From NCBI GenBank assembly GCA_030654075.1, contig JAURYB010000174.1, positions 18,353-82,352 on the forward strand: a stretch of 64,000 nucleotides of DNA, read 5' to 3'. Shown one piece after another: positions 46,441 to 56,160 of this stretch. This DNA comes from Bacteroidales bacterium. Its GTDB lineage: Bacteria > Bacteroidota > Bacteroidia > Bacteroidales > UBA4417. Each line of letters opens with the position of its first letter. Position 1 is the stretch's first letter. The translations under genes and the position numbers were made by a program. The notes beneath the pieces are model-generated. The model was not told the DNA's origin. It saw nothing but the letters and a program-made list of their open reading frames with translations, and made no database searches.

Positions 46441-48045
46441 TTAGTTTAAAAGGGCTTTCCCAACCCAGATATTCTTCCCTTTCAGATCATTCCCGATATA
46501 CAGAATACTTTTTTCCTGCTCATCATATTTTGATTCTCTGAGATAATACTTCCCGCCGCCCATAGATTGAATTGCGCTCAAGGTTGAGTTACCCAAATCA
46601 ATTTTTACTATTCTCGGGAAAAATACACGGGTGATATTGCCGGTAAACCAATCTTTATCGCCCATAACTTCCCATAATTCCCAGTAAATAGTATTATTGT
46701 CTGCGGAGGCATAAAAATTCTGTTCCATCGAAAAAATCTCGCTTGCCTTATCATCATTCACTTTCCCTATTCCATACTGAGCCTTGATATTCCCGTTTTT
46801 ATCAATCTGAAAACAGACTATATCTTTGTACGAATCAATAATATCTATTGAATTGCCGTTTTTTTGAGTCATCCAGCCGGATAATTGCCCTGTCACCAGG
46901 TAATCTCCTGACGAAGTGACATAAAATTTCTGGAGCTGGAACTTCTTCCCTTTATATACACTGGCACCTTTATCGCCGGGAGCTGTTTTGAATTTAGCTT
47001 TAAATTCTGCAACAGGTGTTGTTGAAGCAAAAGCAATCTGGCTGCCACTAAATTTAAGCAAATGGAAATAATCCATATCATCATCAAGGCATTTTCTCCA
47101 CTTCATATCCCATTTATTGTTCCCCTCCATACTTGCGGCTCTGGCGCCGGGATTGTAAATCGGAGCATACTCACTGAATACTTCACTAAATGCTTCTTTC
47201 GATTTTATTGAAGTACCAAAGAAATAAACATTTTCGCCCTGTTCGTAAGCAGCCGAAATAAGCAATGCTGAGGCAGGGCTTGTAAATTCAACTTTGTTTT
47301 TGAGATTGCCCTCAATATCATATTTGAAATAAACATATTTGGAAAGATCTGAAGACTCTTTGGGCGCAAATACCATCACCACATCTTCACTTTCCAGCAT
47401 GGAGGAAAAAACCAAAGTGTACGCCCCTTTTAAATCAACCGGATTATCTTTTAACTCAAGTTTATCATCAAATAAAAGTATTGAAAACTTATCTGCCAGT
47501 GCTTTGTCCTTGGTTTCAGTTTTAGCAATCACAAAAACATTACTTTTATTTACATCGTTTGAAGAATAGGATGCATATCCGATATATACTCTTCCATCAT
47601 CGTTTTTTGCTTTAATGGTTTCGGACGAAAGCCATTTCTTGACCTGATACCTTTGTTTTTTTTGATTCCAGGTTTCCAAAGCTACATCTTTGTTCAATTT
47701 AAGTGTTACCCTCATCGCTGCCACACCAGCTCCACCGACATATGCCCTATAATATGTGCGCTCCATATCTGGTTTATTTTCTTTATTTACCTGTATGTCC
47801 GAAGCATTAATAAATTTCAGATTCTTGTCGAAGCTGTATTGCTCATAGGAGACGACCTCGCTTTTTTTATCAAGCTTCATACGATAAGTGATGTTGCTGT
47901 TTCCTTTATCATCCTTATTCACTTCATACATCTGCCCTTTTTGTGCTTTGTCGGAAAGGGGCTGAACACTCTCTTTAAACTCTTGCGCATAGGAATTCGC
48001 AGTAATAAACGCACAAATAACAATGGCGATTAAAGTAATTTTCAT
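46441..48045 (-). CDS. Secreted protein of unknown function
   Basis: 534 residues with a signal peptide (MKITLIAIVICAFITANSYAQ). The mature protein is beta-rich with regularly spaced strands (VYIGYASYSS, DVVMVFAPKE, NVYFFGTSIK, DYLVTGQLSG, SILYIGNDLK), which suggests a propeller-like fold. I recognise no named repeat, no sorting domain and no enzyme motif. It lies 292 bases from the FISUMP gene and probably has its own transcript; that spacer shows nothing beyond AT-rich sequence. Confidence 0.7.
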   Translation of the reverse strand: MKITLIAIVICAFITANSYAQEFKESVQPLSDKAQKGQMYEVNKDDKGNSNITYRMKLDKKSEVVSYEQYSFDKNLKFINASDIQVNKENKPDMERTYYRAYVGGAGVAAMRVTLKLNKDVALETWNQKKQRYQVKKWLSSETIKAKNDDGRVYIGYASYSSNDVNKSNVFVIAKTETKDKALADKFSILLFDDKLELKDNPVDLKGAYTLVFSSMLESEDVVMVFAPKESSDLSKYVYFKYDIEGNLKNKVEFTSPASALLISAAYEQGENVYFFGTSIKSKEAFSEVFSEYAPIYNPGARAASMEGNNKWDMKWRKCLDDDMDYFHLLKFSGSQIAFASTTPVAEFKAKFKTAPGDKGASVYKGKKFQLQKFYVTSSGDYLVTGQLSGWMTQKNGNSIDIIDSYKDIVCFQIDKNGNIKAQYGIGKVNDDKASEIFSMEQNFYASADNNTIYWELWEVMGDKDWFTGNITRVFFPRIVKIDLGNSTLSAIQSMGGGKYYLRESKYDEQEKSILYIGNDLKGKNIWVGKALLN

Positions 48046-48337
48046 AGTTTTTAGTTGTTTAGTTTCCTACTCGTATGGCTTTTCAGTATCGCCCCCGAAT
48101 TATTACCTACGCGGGAAAGGTCCGTTTTTAGTGGGTTCTGGCTCCACGTTTTTTAAGTTCTGTTTATACCCTTGATCATAATGTATTTTTCAGATGATTT
48201 GTTTACTTGCTTTCACTATAATTTTAGTATTATAAACCTTTATGTTTTCGAGAGGAAAATACATCCTTGGCCTTGAATTCAGAAATGGGGTTCCGGCAAG
48301 ATTAATGATTCACTGGTATAGCCTGCTTTTTTGTATC

Positions 48338-49003
48338 TCAGTCTTTCACACATCGAACAGAAAGGCCACGATCTTTTCCGAAGGAAGCCCTGCCTATAAT
48401 ATCTTTTCCATCGCTGTACATGTAACAGAACCAGGCGTCATCTGTATTGAACCCGGTTGAACTCCACCAGTAACCATAGTCTCCATTGAACCTGAAAGCG
48501 TCATTACGGCAGCCCCCCGGAAGTGCTGTAAAACCGCTGCTATTGGATGCAACTGTATCAGGACTATTCCAGCCTGAAATTGATTTTAGTTTCCCGGCCG
48601 CAACATCTGCACCGCCTAAGTAGGTTGTAAGAGTCATCCACTCAGCATCGGTGGATACATGCCAGCCAATCGGGCAAAGTTTTTTAGTATTTACCGCGTA
48701 CCAATTGTAAAGCAAGCCAAATTCATCTGCATAAGTCTCCATCCCATTTCCGTATGCGCAATACCCTGGAGCGGTTAAATCCTGCCATTCATAATCATCC
48801 GTTACCATTGGGATTTCTTTGCCATCATTTAAGGTGGTTACCACTAAGTTTGCTTTCATCCATGTTTGAGTTCCAATTTTCACCGAATTATAAATATTCC
48901 CATCGGCATCGGTTACCGTTTCGGCCGTACTAACTACCTGGGCATAACAATTTATTGCAATCATTACAATTGCGATAGTTAAAATTATAGATTTGTTTTT
49001 CAT
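48338..49003 (-). CDS. FISUMP-domain secreted protein
   Basis: 221 residues with a signal peptide (MKNKSIILTIAIVMIAINCYAQ). The single domain is the Fibrobacter succinogenes major paralogous domain: YNSVKIGTQTWMKANL, GLLYNWYAV, CPIGWHVSTDAEWMTL, WWSSTG and the terminal GLSVRCVKD. This domain is common in secreted proteins of Bacteroidota and Fibrobacterota, and its function is unknown. Its upstream leader shares a distinctive sequence with the WG-repeat gene (see the leader entries). Confidence 0.85.
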   Translation of the reverse strand: MKNKSIILTIAIVMIAINCYAQVVSTAETVTDADGNIYNSVKIGTQTWMKANLVVTTLNDGKEIPMVTDDYEWQDLTAPGYCAYGNGMETYADEFGLLYNWYAVNTKKLCPIGWHVSTDAEWMTLTTYLGGADVAAGKLKSISGWNSPDTVASNSSGFTALPGGCRNDAFRFNGDYGYWWSSTGFNTDDAWFCYMYSDGKDIIGRASFGKDRGLSVRCVKD

Positions 49004-49114
49004 AAAATTAGTGTAACATATTGTTATTATATTGTTTAGATTCTATTTTTCACGCTTTAATGAAAAAATGAATTTCTGCTTCAGTTTTGATCAAATACAG
49101 AGGATGACTTTAAT
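49004..49114 (-). promoter_or_regulatory. Leader upstream of the FISUMP gene, shared element copy 1
   Basis: A 22-base sequence with core ACAGAGGATGAC (plus strand, 49093-49114) is identical to one upstream of the WG-repeat gene. It ends 90 bases before this ATG, against 89 in the other copy. Nearer the gene, minus-strand AAAGCGTGAAA is matched by AAAGCATGAAA. The rest of the interval is alignable with gaps. Confidence 0.6.
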
Positions 49115-49192
49115 CGCAAACACAACATTCCTTAGTTCCATCAGTACTATAAATTGACATAACAACAGGGATATCAGATTGCTAAATCCGGA

Positions 49193-51058
49193 TTAATACA
49201 CTTTTTCCCCATTTACATTTATCTTATACGAAACGTCATTAAGTTTTACGTTAGCTACCCCGTCTTTAAAAGGATTCGCAATGTCAAATTGAGTTGGGAT
49301 AACTTCTACTCCTTTTGGATTAATAAATCCGTATTTCCCACTAGTGTATGATTTCTTAACAGGATTATAAATTCCGTCAACAATAACCAGGGCCAGGCCA
49401 TCTGTGTAATCCCAAATATAGTCGTATTTTGGCGCAATAACTTCAAGGCCTGATTGCTTATCAATAATGCCCCATTTACCACCATCTATATAGCCCTCCG
49501 AATTTTTCACTCCTCCAATATTGCTTTTAAGTAAATCTCCGCCATAATCAAAAATGAAATCAAATTTCGGAGGGATAAGCTCATAGTTTGCGCCCAGGTT
49601 TTTATTTACGATGCCGTATTTTTCGTTGAGCTTTACTTTTTGTATATCCAGGCCTTTATAATTATCATAGCATTCATCGTATTTGATTGGAATGATTTCT
49701 CTCCCTTGTGCAGAAATATATCCACTTTTGGTTCCAAGTTTTACCCAAACACATTTGTTTTCAAATAATCCAATATTATCATATATGCAAGGGATCAATT
49801 CTTTGCCCGAAATGCTTATATATCCCTTTTTCCCGTTTAGTGTTACAATCGCCAAAGTGTCGTTGAAATATCCTATTTTATCATATTTATAAGGAAGAAT
49901 AAATTGCGCTTTTTTGTTGATCAGCCCATATTTGCCATTAAGCACAACCCTGGCAACATCGCCTTCGAAAGTATTTTTTTGGTCAAATTTTAACCCTGAT
50001 TTGTGGAAATCGAAAAAATGATCTTTATCTTTCTGTATGATCATAAAGCCATCTTCATCGAAGCGAGTAATATACTTGTTTACCGGCGGGTAAATTTCTT
50101 TCCCGGTCTTATCCAGAAGGCCTTCTAATCCATCAGCTTCAACTATAAAATATCCACATGAAGTGTTGATGTTGGAATATTTAAAAGGGACAATTATTTT
50201 ACCGGCACTGTTTATTAAACCCCATAATTCATCTTTTTTAGCTTTATATACTCCATCCTCAGCATAATCCATTTCATCAAATGCAAGAGGAGTTATTGCC
50301 ATTCCTTTTGTATTCACCAGGCCAAACTTTGAGGTGTAAGTACTGTCAGTGTTCCATACAATAGCAGTCCCTTTGTTCACCGTTGAGATACCTGAATATT
50401 TTATCGGGATAACTGTTTGACCTGCCTTGCCAACACAGCCCGCTTTCCCACCCAAAATCACAATGGCATATCCTTCTGAAAAGCTCCTGACCTCATCATA
50501 TTTTACCGGAACTACAACCAAGCCTGCTGAATTGATGAATCCCCACTTCCCGCCACTGAAAAAGGATTCTTCGTTGTAGTCATCATATTCTACTGTGCCA
50601 CCTATATTAACTGCAGCCAGTCCTCCTGAAAAATCGTAGACTTCATCATATTTTAAAGGAACAACAACAATGCCTTTCGGGTTTATAAATCCCCATTTCC
50701 CGCCTATATAATAGGTTTCAGAATTATCGTAATTATCAGCCATTTCGCCGCCTATGTTCACCGCTGCCAGTCCGCCCGAGAATGGATTTACATAAGTGTA
50801 TTTAGCCTTAACAACCACTTTATCCGAAATTGAATCTTTAAAACCGTACAATCCGGATTCTGAATCATAATATGAAATTAAAACTTGTTTGGGTTTTACT
50901 TGATTATGATAAGTCTTTGAATCCGAGGGCTGTGTTTTTTTTGTGGCTGTTTTAACAATCGAAATTGTGGATTTTGTTGTCGTTTTAGGTTGTTGCGCAA
51001 ACGAACACAGAGTAATTGCAGACATTGCAATTGCCATTCCTACAGATATTTTTTTCAT
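49193..51058 (-). CDS. WG-repeat secreted protein
   Basis: 621 residues with a signal peptide (MKKISVGMAIAMSAITLCSFAQ). After a short lysine/threonine-rich linker the protein consists of about a dozen WG repeats. Each carries a motif such as GGKWGFINPKG followed by VVPLKYDEV and an F-GG-AAVNIGG strand; examples are GKYGLINKKAQFILPYKYDK and KSGYISAQGREIIPIKYDE. WG repeats probably form beta structures for protein or ligand binding. The exact partner is unknown. No T9SS sorting domain is seen. Confidence 0.87.
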   Translation of the reverse strand: MKKISVGMAIAMSAITLCSFAQQPKTTTKSTISIVKTATKKTQPSDSKTYHNQVKPKQVLISYYDSESGLYGFKDSISDKVVVKAKYTYVNPFSGGLAAVNIGGEMADNYDNSETYYIGGKWGFINPKGIVVVPLKYDEVYDFSGGLAAVNIGGTVEYDDYNEESFFSGGKWGFINSAGLVVVPVKYDEVRSFSEGYAIVILGGKAGCVGKAGQTVIPIKYSGISTVNKGTAIVWNTDSTYTSKFGLVNTKGMAITPLAFDEMDYAEDGVYKAKKDELWGLINSAGKIIVPFKYSNINTSCGYFIVEADGLEGLLDKTGKEIYPPVNKYITRFDEDGFMIIQKDKDHFFDFHKSGLKFDQKNTFEGDVARVVLNGKYGLINKKAQFILPYKYDKIGYFNDTLAIVTLNGKKGYISISGKELIPCIYDNIGLFENKCVWVKLGTKSGYISAQGREIIPIKYDECYDNYKGLDIQKVKLNEKYGIVNKNLGANYELIPPKFDFIFDYGGDLLKSNIGGVKNSEGYIDGGKWGIIDKQSGLEVIAPKYDYIWDYTDGLALVIVDGIYNPVKKSYTSGKYGFINPKGVEVIPTQFDIANPFKDGVANVKLNDVSYKINVNGEKVY

Positions 51059-51168
51059 AAAAATTAATTTAATGGCTGATAATCATCTATTTATAATCTA
51101 CTTTCATGCTTTGGAGCAAAAACAAACTGCGGCCAGTGTTCCTATTAAATACAGAGGATGACTTTAAT
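51059..51168 (-). promoter_or_regulatory. Leader upstream of the WG-repeat gene, shared element copy 2
   Basis: Carries the same 22-base sequence (core ACAGAGGATGAC, 51147-51168) as the FISUMP leader, at the same distance from the start codon, and the downstream AAAGCATGAAA match. The coding regions are unrelated, so the resemblance is confined to the leaders. Confidence 0.6.
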
Positions 51169-51262
51169 GTTTCAATGCACAGGAGTCACAAGTAAATTGG
51201 GGGATATTTTTTGCATTTATATCAATCCTCACGCGCCGGTTGATTGTGCAGGGGGTAGGGTC

Positions 51263-51955
51263 TTAATGAGAGTTGTACCCGCTATTGTATTTATAGGTTT
51301 TTTCGAGACTTAAAAATTTTTGTCCTGTTTTTATATTGATAAATGTAACATCGTGAACAGAAATATCCTTTTTTATTGTCGCAAAGTAGTCTTCATATTT
51401 CCAACACATTGCATTATCTATAATCTGGACCTCTGCGTATCCCAGCTTAAACTTAATTGTTTCAAGTAGTGGTTGAATATTTGCTGCTCCTATTGCATCG
51501 TTAGGGCTGATATTTAAATTAATCAGGAAAAGTATATTTTTCATATAGCAAAGAGAATAGTTGATTTTATAGTTATTTTCCTCTTTTGTATAATAGTAAA
51601 TCTCAAGGTCAAGCCTTCTATCCGCTTCAATGAGATGTAACATCCATTTATCGCTTTGCTCCAGTTTTTTATCCATTCTAAAATTAGTAGTTCCAACCCT
51701 GAAGTTTTTTATATAATCTAAACCGCTGTACATATTATTTCCATCCATATCAGTAACCAAAACCGCCTTTGCTTTTTCAGGTTTCGCAGTATTATCCTGG
51801 CCAATTGATGGAGCTTTGCCTGCGGCTGTTTTTCTTACGGGCGTTTTCCCATTAGGCGTTTGAGATTTTGCTTCCGTTTCCGATTGTTGCGCAAAGCAAA
51901 AAAAGCTGATTAGAAGCAAAAAAAATAAAATGGAAAAAGGCTTACTCGTTTTCAT
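51263..51955 (-). CDS. Secreted protein of unknown function
   Basis: 230 residues from the ATG at 51955, which opens a signal peptide (MKTSKPFSILFFLLLISFF, cleavage near FAQQ); an in-frame start at 52003 would add 16 residues before it. A lysine/threonine/proline-rich linker follows (TPNGKTPVRKTAAGKAP), similar in style to the linker of the WG-repeat protein. A mixed domain of about 150 residues follows, with no match that I recognise. It lies 204 bases from the WG gene. Confidence 0.68.
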   Translation of the reverse strand: MKTSKPFSILFFLLLISFFCFAQQSETEAKSQTPNGKTPVRKTAAGKAPSIGQDNTAKPEKAKAVLVTDMDGNNMYSGLDYIKNFRVGTTNFRMDKKLEQSDKWMLHLIEADRRLDLEIYYYTKEENNYKINYSLCYMKNILFLINLNISPNDAIGAANIQPLLETIKFKLGYAEVQIIDNAMCWKYEDYFATIKKDISVHDVTFINIKTGQKFLSLEKTYKYNSGYNSH

Positions 51956-52172
51956 AGCTTTCGATTTGAATAAAATGTGGCTTATTAGCCATTTCTGAAT
52001 CATGTAATGCGATTAACGGGCGTTAGGGTGGATTCTCCCGTAAACCGGCATTAGTCCGCTGAACAAATCTACGCGCACATCTTATGTTGTGAAATACCAT
52101 ATTAGTAGTATTTTCATAACAGGCCGGTTAACCTGAATTACACTATCTGAAAGTAAAAGGAGAGATCTAAAT

Positions 52173-52805
52173 TCAGTGCTGAAGATATTTCAACACCACT
52201 TCGGTGCGGGTCCGCACCTGGAGTTTCTGGTAAATATTCCGGATATGAGTACGAACGGTTTCAATGCTGATAAACAATGCTGCCGCAATTTCCTTGTACA
52301 GAAATCCTTTGGAAAGATAAGCAAGTATTTCCTCTTCCCTAACTGTAAGTTTAGCTTCGGGGAAAGGATGCTTTACCGGACCGGCGAAAGTTTGCACGAC
52401 TTTTCGGGCAATTTCGCCACTCATTGGCGAACCACCGTTCACCAGTTCTTTTATAGCTTCAAGTAGTTTAGCCGGAGGCGTTTTTTTTAGCAAATAGCCT
52501 GTTGCGCCGGCTGTAAGTGATTTGAATATTTCATCCGTATTATCGAAAACCGTAAGCATCATAACCTGTATGGCGGGCCATGAATTTTTAATATACACAA
52601 CACACTCAATGCCATTCATTCCAGGCAGGTTAATGTCCATTAAAACTACATGCGGCTGGTTTTCAGGAATTATCCCCAACGCTTCTTCTGCCGAAGGGCT
52701 GGCTGCAATACAATGGTACCCCTCGGAGCCATCAATAAGCAAACGTAATGCCTCACGAACGGCATCGTCATCCTCAACTATCATTACCTTTATATCGTCA
52801 GACAT
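52173..52805 (-). CDS. NarL/FixJ-family response regulator
   Basis: 210 residues from the ATG at 52805, where the receiver fold begins (MSDDIKVMIVEDD); longer starts would add up to 16 residues. The phospho-acceptor is D57 in LMDINLPGMNG, and the conserved Lys is in YLLKKTPP. The C-terminal LuxR-type HTH has LTVREEEILAYLSKG and SIETVRTHIRNIYQKLQV. It follows its kinase by 68 bases on the same strand and should be phosphorylated by it. Confidence 0.93.
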   Translation of the reverse strand: MSDDIKVMIVEDDDAVREALRLLIDGSEGYHCIAASPSAEEALGIIPENQPHVVLMDINLPGMNGIECVVYIKNSWPAIQVMMLTVFDNTDEIFKSLTAGATGYLLKKTPPAKLLEAIKELVNGGSPMSGEIARKVVQTFAGPVKHPFPEAKLTVREEEILAYLSKGFLYKEIAAALFISIETVRTHIRNIYQKLQVRTRTEVVLKYLQH

Positions 52806-52873
52806 GGGTATCATATATTTTAATCGATTCTTCATACAAAGATAGCTCTTCAAAACAGCTTATGCATCACCCT

Positions 52874-55800
52874 TTAATGTGACTTATCTTTCTGCTGTAA
52901 AGTAACAGACAATTCTATTAAGGTGCCTTTACCAACTTCTGAGGTAATCTCAAACCTGCCATCAAGTTCCTCAATTCTCTTACGCATATTGGTTAATCCG
53001 TTGCCCCATCCTTTAATTTTGTCGATTTCAAAACCCTTTCCATCATCATCAATTTTTATGTTCAGGTTTTGCTTATCGAAACACAAACTCATTTTAACAT
53101 TACCGGCACCGGAATGTTTCACAATATTATGGAAGGCTTCTTTTACGGTTAAAAACAGGTTCCGCCTTAGTTCGGACGACATATGAAAAGCCGGTATTTC
53201 GTCAGGAAACAAAAAAGCACCTTCAATTTCGGCTGACTCCAGATAAGTTGAAGCATGCTGCCTGATGTAGGAAGAAAAACTATCGAGCGTGTCGTTGCGC
53301 GGATTCATGGCCCAGATGATCTCACTCATTTCGTCAACCACACCTCCTGAAATTTCCGAAATCCGGTTGATGGTCTGCAATGACTTTGCCGGTTCATTTT
53401 GTTGTTTTTTTGCCAGTTCACTCAGTATCGAAATACGGGTAAGGCTGGCGCCAACTTCGTCGTGCATGTCTTTCGATATGCGAAGGCGTTCCTTTTCAAT
53501 GGCAAATTCCCTTTCTATTTCCCGGAGTTGGTTTTGATAGCGTAAAAGCTGTATCCTCTTCACTGCCAGTATTGTTATGCCAATAATGCTTAAGGCAAGC
53601 AATACCAGGAACCACCAGGTTTTATAAAACGCCAGGCTGATTGTAAATGAAAGCAACTTTGCAGGTTTACTCCAGTTCAGGTATGTATCGGCACATTTTA
53701 CATATAAACGGTATTCCCCGGCAGGAAGGTTGCGATAGGTAAAGATAGCGTTGTTTGATGGCATACTCCATTCGGATTGATATCCTTCGAGGTAAAACGA
53801 ATATAAAAGGGAACCCGCATTCGCATAATCGGTTGAAAAAACTTTTCCACTTATATGTGGTGCCATCCGGCTGAGCTTAAAATCGAGGTTTGTGGATGGA
53901 ATACCTTGCGAATAGGCCGTATCGGAAACAAAAAGGGAAATCAGACGTACTTCGGGAGCATCTTTATCCGGATTAAAGGTTGAAGGATCAATATAATTCA
54001 TTCCTTGAATTCCTCCAAAATACATGCTTCCGTCAGAATTCCTGAAACTGGCATTATAATTGAATTCGAGAGATTGCAGATTGTTTTTCGAATTGAAAAA
54101 GCTGATACGAGCAACATCTGGCAAGATGCAGACAATGCCATTGTTCCCTGTTATCCATAGTCTTCCGCTATTATCAGGAAGTATGGAATATATGACCTCA
54201 TTTTTTAATGATTGGAAACACGCTGATAATTCATGAACACTGCCATCCGGATTATAACATTCTATTCCGTTGCCTGTCGCAGCCCATATTAAGTCTTTGT
54301 GTAGAAGGAGACTATAAACCGGGATAGTAGAAAGCCTGTACTCTTTCGAATCAAAATTAATACCCCAGACCAAACCCTGTTTTTTCCCATACCGGTATAA
54401 TCCATCATTAGTACCTACCCAATAATAATTTCCTTTTGTAAGTAAAGCAGTAGCTGATATGTATTGATTCCTGCCATATAAACGTGGTTGTTCAGAAGTT
54501 TTGAGCCGCAGCAAATGATCATCGTAAACCAGGAGTAACGAATCCGCGTTCTGATAAATAAATTTTGCGCGCAAACACTGGAAAGGATATTTCCAAATAG
54601 ATTTTCCATGGGCATTTACTACTTCGAGCCCGGTGCGGGTAGCTATCCACAAACGACCAGATTTATCGGCAATTAAATCAAGAAAATAAGTCCTGTTGCC
54701 GAAGTAATCAGGATTGATTCGTTTTGAAAGACTGAGGTCGGTATTTAACTCCCAAAGCCCATTGTTAAAAGTTCCTGCCCATATTTTATTATTGAAAGCG
54801 GTAACACAGCGGATAAAACCTATGTTTGTTTTTTGAAACTGAACCTGACGCGGAGAATACATCAATACTCCGTTTCCATCGGTGCCAAACCAAAGGTTGT
54901 GTTCCCGGTCTTCAAAAATACTGATCACACTGGGTGTAAGAAGTTCAGTGCTTTTCCCGATATGAATGCTAAGCTTGATTTCTTTAATCTTTCCATCCGC
55001 AAACCGATAAATCCTGTTAAAACTTTGATCTGTCAACCAGATAGATGAATTGGAGTCAGTAAAAATATGCTGTAACCCTTTTAATTTTGTTTCCACAAAC
55101 AATTCTGGTTTACTGCCTTTTTGCCAGGTTAAAATTTCACTTCCGGCAAGCACAAGTGTTTTGCCTTTTAAGATTGTTACAACGTCACGGCAACCTGCAA
55201 GAGGTATCCAATTGGCCTTAAAAACGGAGTCAGAAACACGATTATTAAGCTGAACATCAATAATCCCCAGCTCACTGCATATCAGCAGTTCATTCTTGCC
55301 CGAATGAACCACCTTCACAGGAATATTTTCTGCAGGGATTTTTTGCCCGGAGTCAACTTTAAATTCCAACTGGATTAACCTGTCGTCTTTCAACAGGCAA
55401 AAATTCAATCCACGTATCCATACGAGAATATTCCCATCGATCAAGGTGTTAAACACAACCGGGCAAATGCCACTTTTATTGTAAATGATTTTAAATTGTG
55501 CGGTGGCAGTATTGAACTGGAGCAAAGATGATGTTGATGATAATACCAACTCACCCGGTTTGCTGATAGCCAGAAAACGCATAACGTTTTCCTGTTGCTG
55601 GTATACGTCATTGTAGGGAACTCTAAAGGCTCTGAATTGCTCCCCGTCAAAATAATGCAGCCCGTCGCCGGTAACCATCCAAATCAATCCCTTTTCGTCC
55701 TGGCACACACGGCTGACCATGCTCTGGCGAAGCCCATCTTCGTTGGTAAAGGCTGTTACAAAAAGATTTTCGGTTTCCGGAACCTGTTGCCCTGATAATT

Positions 55801-55891
55801 TATTTCCATTAAAAATCAGTATGCCAAACAGAAGCACTAGAATAATCCTGTCAGCTTTGTAAATACAAGTACTCCGGTGTAATATACTCAT
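52874..55891 (-). CDS. Reg_prop/Y_Y_Y sensor histidine kinase (HisKA_3 type)
   Basis: 1005 residues. After a signal anchor, a large periplasmic sensor made of Reg_prop-type propeller repeats (LIWMVTGDGLHYFDG, HNLWFGTDGNGVL, GRLWITGNNGIVC) extends to about residue 640. A Y_Y_Y domain (YSFYLEGYQSEW) follows, then one membrane helix near 758-778. The cytoplasmic HisKA_3 dimer domain has H810 in SKDMHDEVGASL, and an ATPase domain ends the protein. This layout resembles the half of a hybrid two-component system used for glycan or envelope signals, but here the regulator is a separate gene. Confidence 0.92.
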   Translation of the reverse strand: MSILHRSTCIYKADRIILVLLFGILIFNGNKLSGQQVPETENLFVTAFTNEDGLRQSMVSRVCQDEKGLIWMVTGDGLHYFDGEQFRAFRVPYNDVYQQQENVMRFLAISKPGELVLSSTSSLLQFNTATAQFKIIYNKSGICPVVFNTLIDGNILVWIRGLNFCLLKDDRLIQLEFKVDSGQKIPAENIPVKVVHSGKNELLICSELGIIDVQLNNRVSDSVFKANWIPLAGCRDVVTILKGKTLVLAGSEILTWQKGSKPELFVETKLKGLQHIFTDSNSSIWLTDQSFNRIYRFADGKIKEIKLSIHIGKSTELLTPSVISIFEDREHNLWFGTDGNGVLMYSPRQVQFQKTNIGFIRCVTAFNNKIWAGTFNNGLWELNTDLSLSKRINPDYFGNRTYFLDLIADKSGRLWIATRTGLEVVNAHGKSIWKYPFQCLRAKFIYQNADSLLLVYDDHLLRLKTSEQPRLYGRNQYISATALLTKGNYYWVGTNDGLYRYGKKQGLVWGINFDSKEYRLSTIPVYSLLLHKDLIWAATGNGIECYNPDGSVHELSACFQSLKNEVIYSILPDNSGRLWITGNNGIVCILPDVARISFFNSKNNLQSLEFNYNASFRNSDGSMYFGGIQGMNYIDPSTFNPDKDAPEVRLISLFVSDTAYSQGIPSTNLDFKLSRMAPHISGKVFSTDYANAGSLLYSFYLEGYQSEWSMPSNNAIFTYRNLPAGEYRLYVKCADTYLNWSKPAKLLSFTISLAFYKTWWFLVLLALSIIGITILAVKRIQLLRYQNQLREIEREFAIEKERLRISKDMHDEVGASLTRISILSELAKKQQNEPAKSLQTINRISEISGGVVDEMSEIIWAMNPRNDTLDSFSSYIRQHASTYLESAEIEGAFLFPDEIPAFHMSSELRRNLFLTVKEAFHNIVKHSGAGNVKMSLCFDKQNLNIKIDDDGKGFEIDKIKGWGNGLTNMRKRIEELDGRFEITSEVGKGTLIELSVTLQQKDKSH

Positions 55892-55922
55892 CAGGGATTA
55901 TTCTGTTCAGCAAAAGCTAAAG

Positions 55923-55930
55923 CAAATATA
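55923..55930 (-). promoter_or_regulatory. Putative -7 box of the Reg_prop kinase operon
   Basis: Minus-strand TATATTTG fits TAnnTTTG, 31 bases before the ATG. A TTAG about 18 bases further upstream is a one-mismatch -33 candidate. Confidence 0.45.
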
Positions 55931-56097
55931 CAAATCCATGCCATAGCGCTAACTATAAGCATGATAAATATATTGAAAAAACATGGATTTGTTATTGGTT
56001 TGGCTAGTATGATAATTTTCTGGAGTTACAACCATTCTGTAACAATCAACACAAATTGCATCACTTCGATTCCATGCCACTCTCTTTCTCTCTTCAT

Positions 56098-56160
56098 TGA
56101 GTCTCTCAGTCTCTTTGTCCCTCAGTCCCTCAGTCCCTCAGTCTCTTTGTCCCGAAGACC
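56098..56160. repeat. CAGTCCCT-type low-complexity tandem repeat
   Basis: Repeated CTCAGTCTCTTTGTCC and CTCAGTCCCTCAGTCC units run up to the stop of the luxE-like gene. No coding or hairpin signal. Confidence 0.6.
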
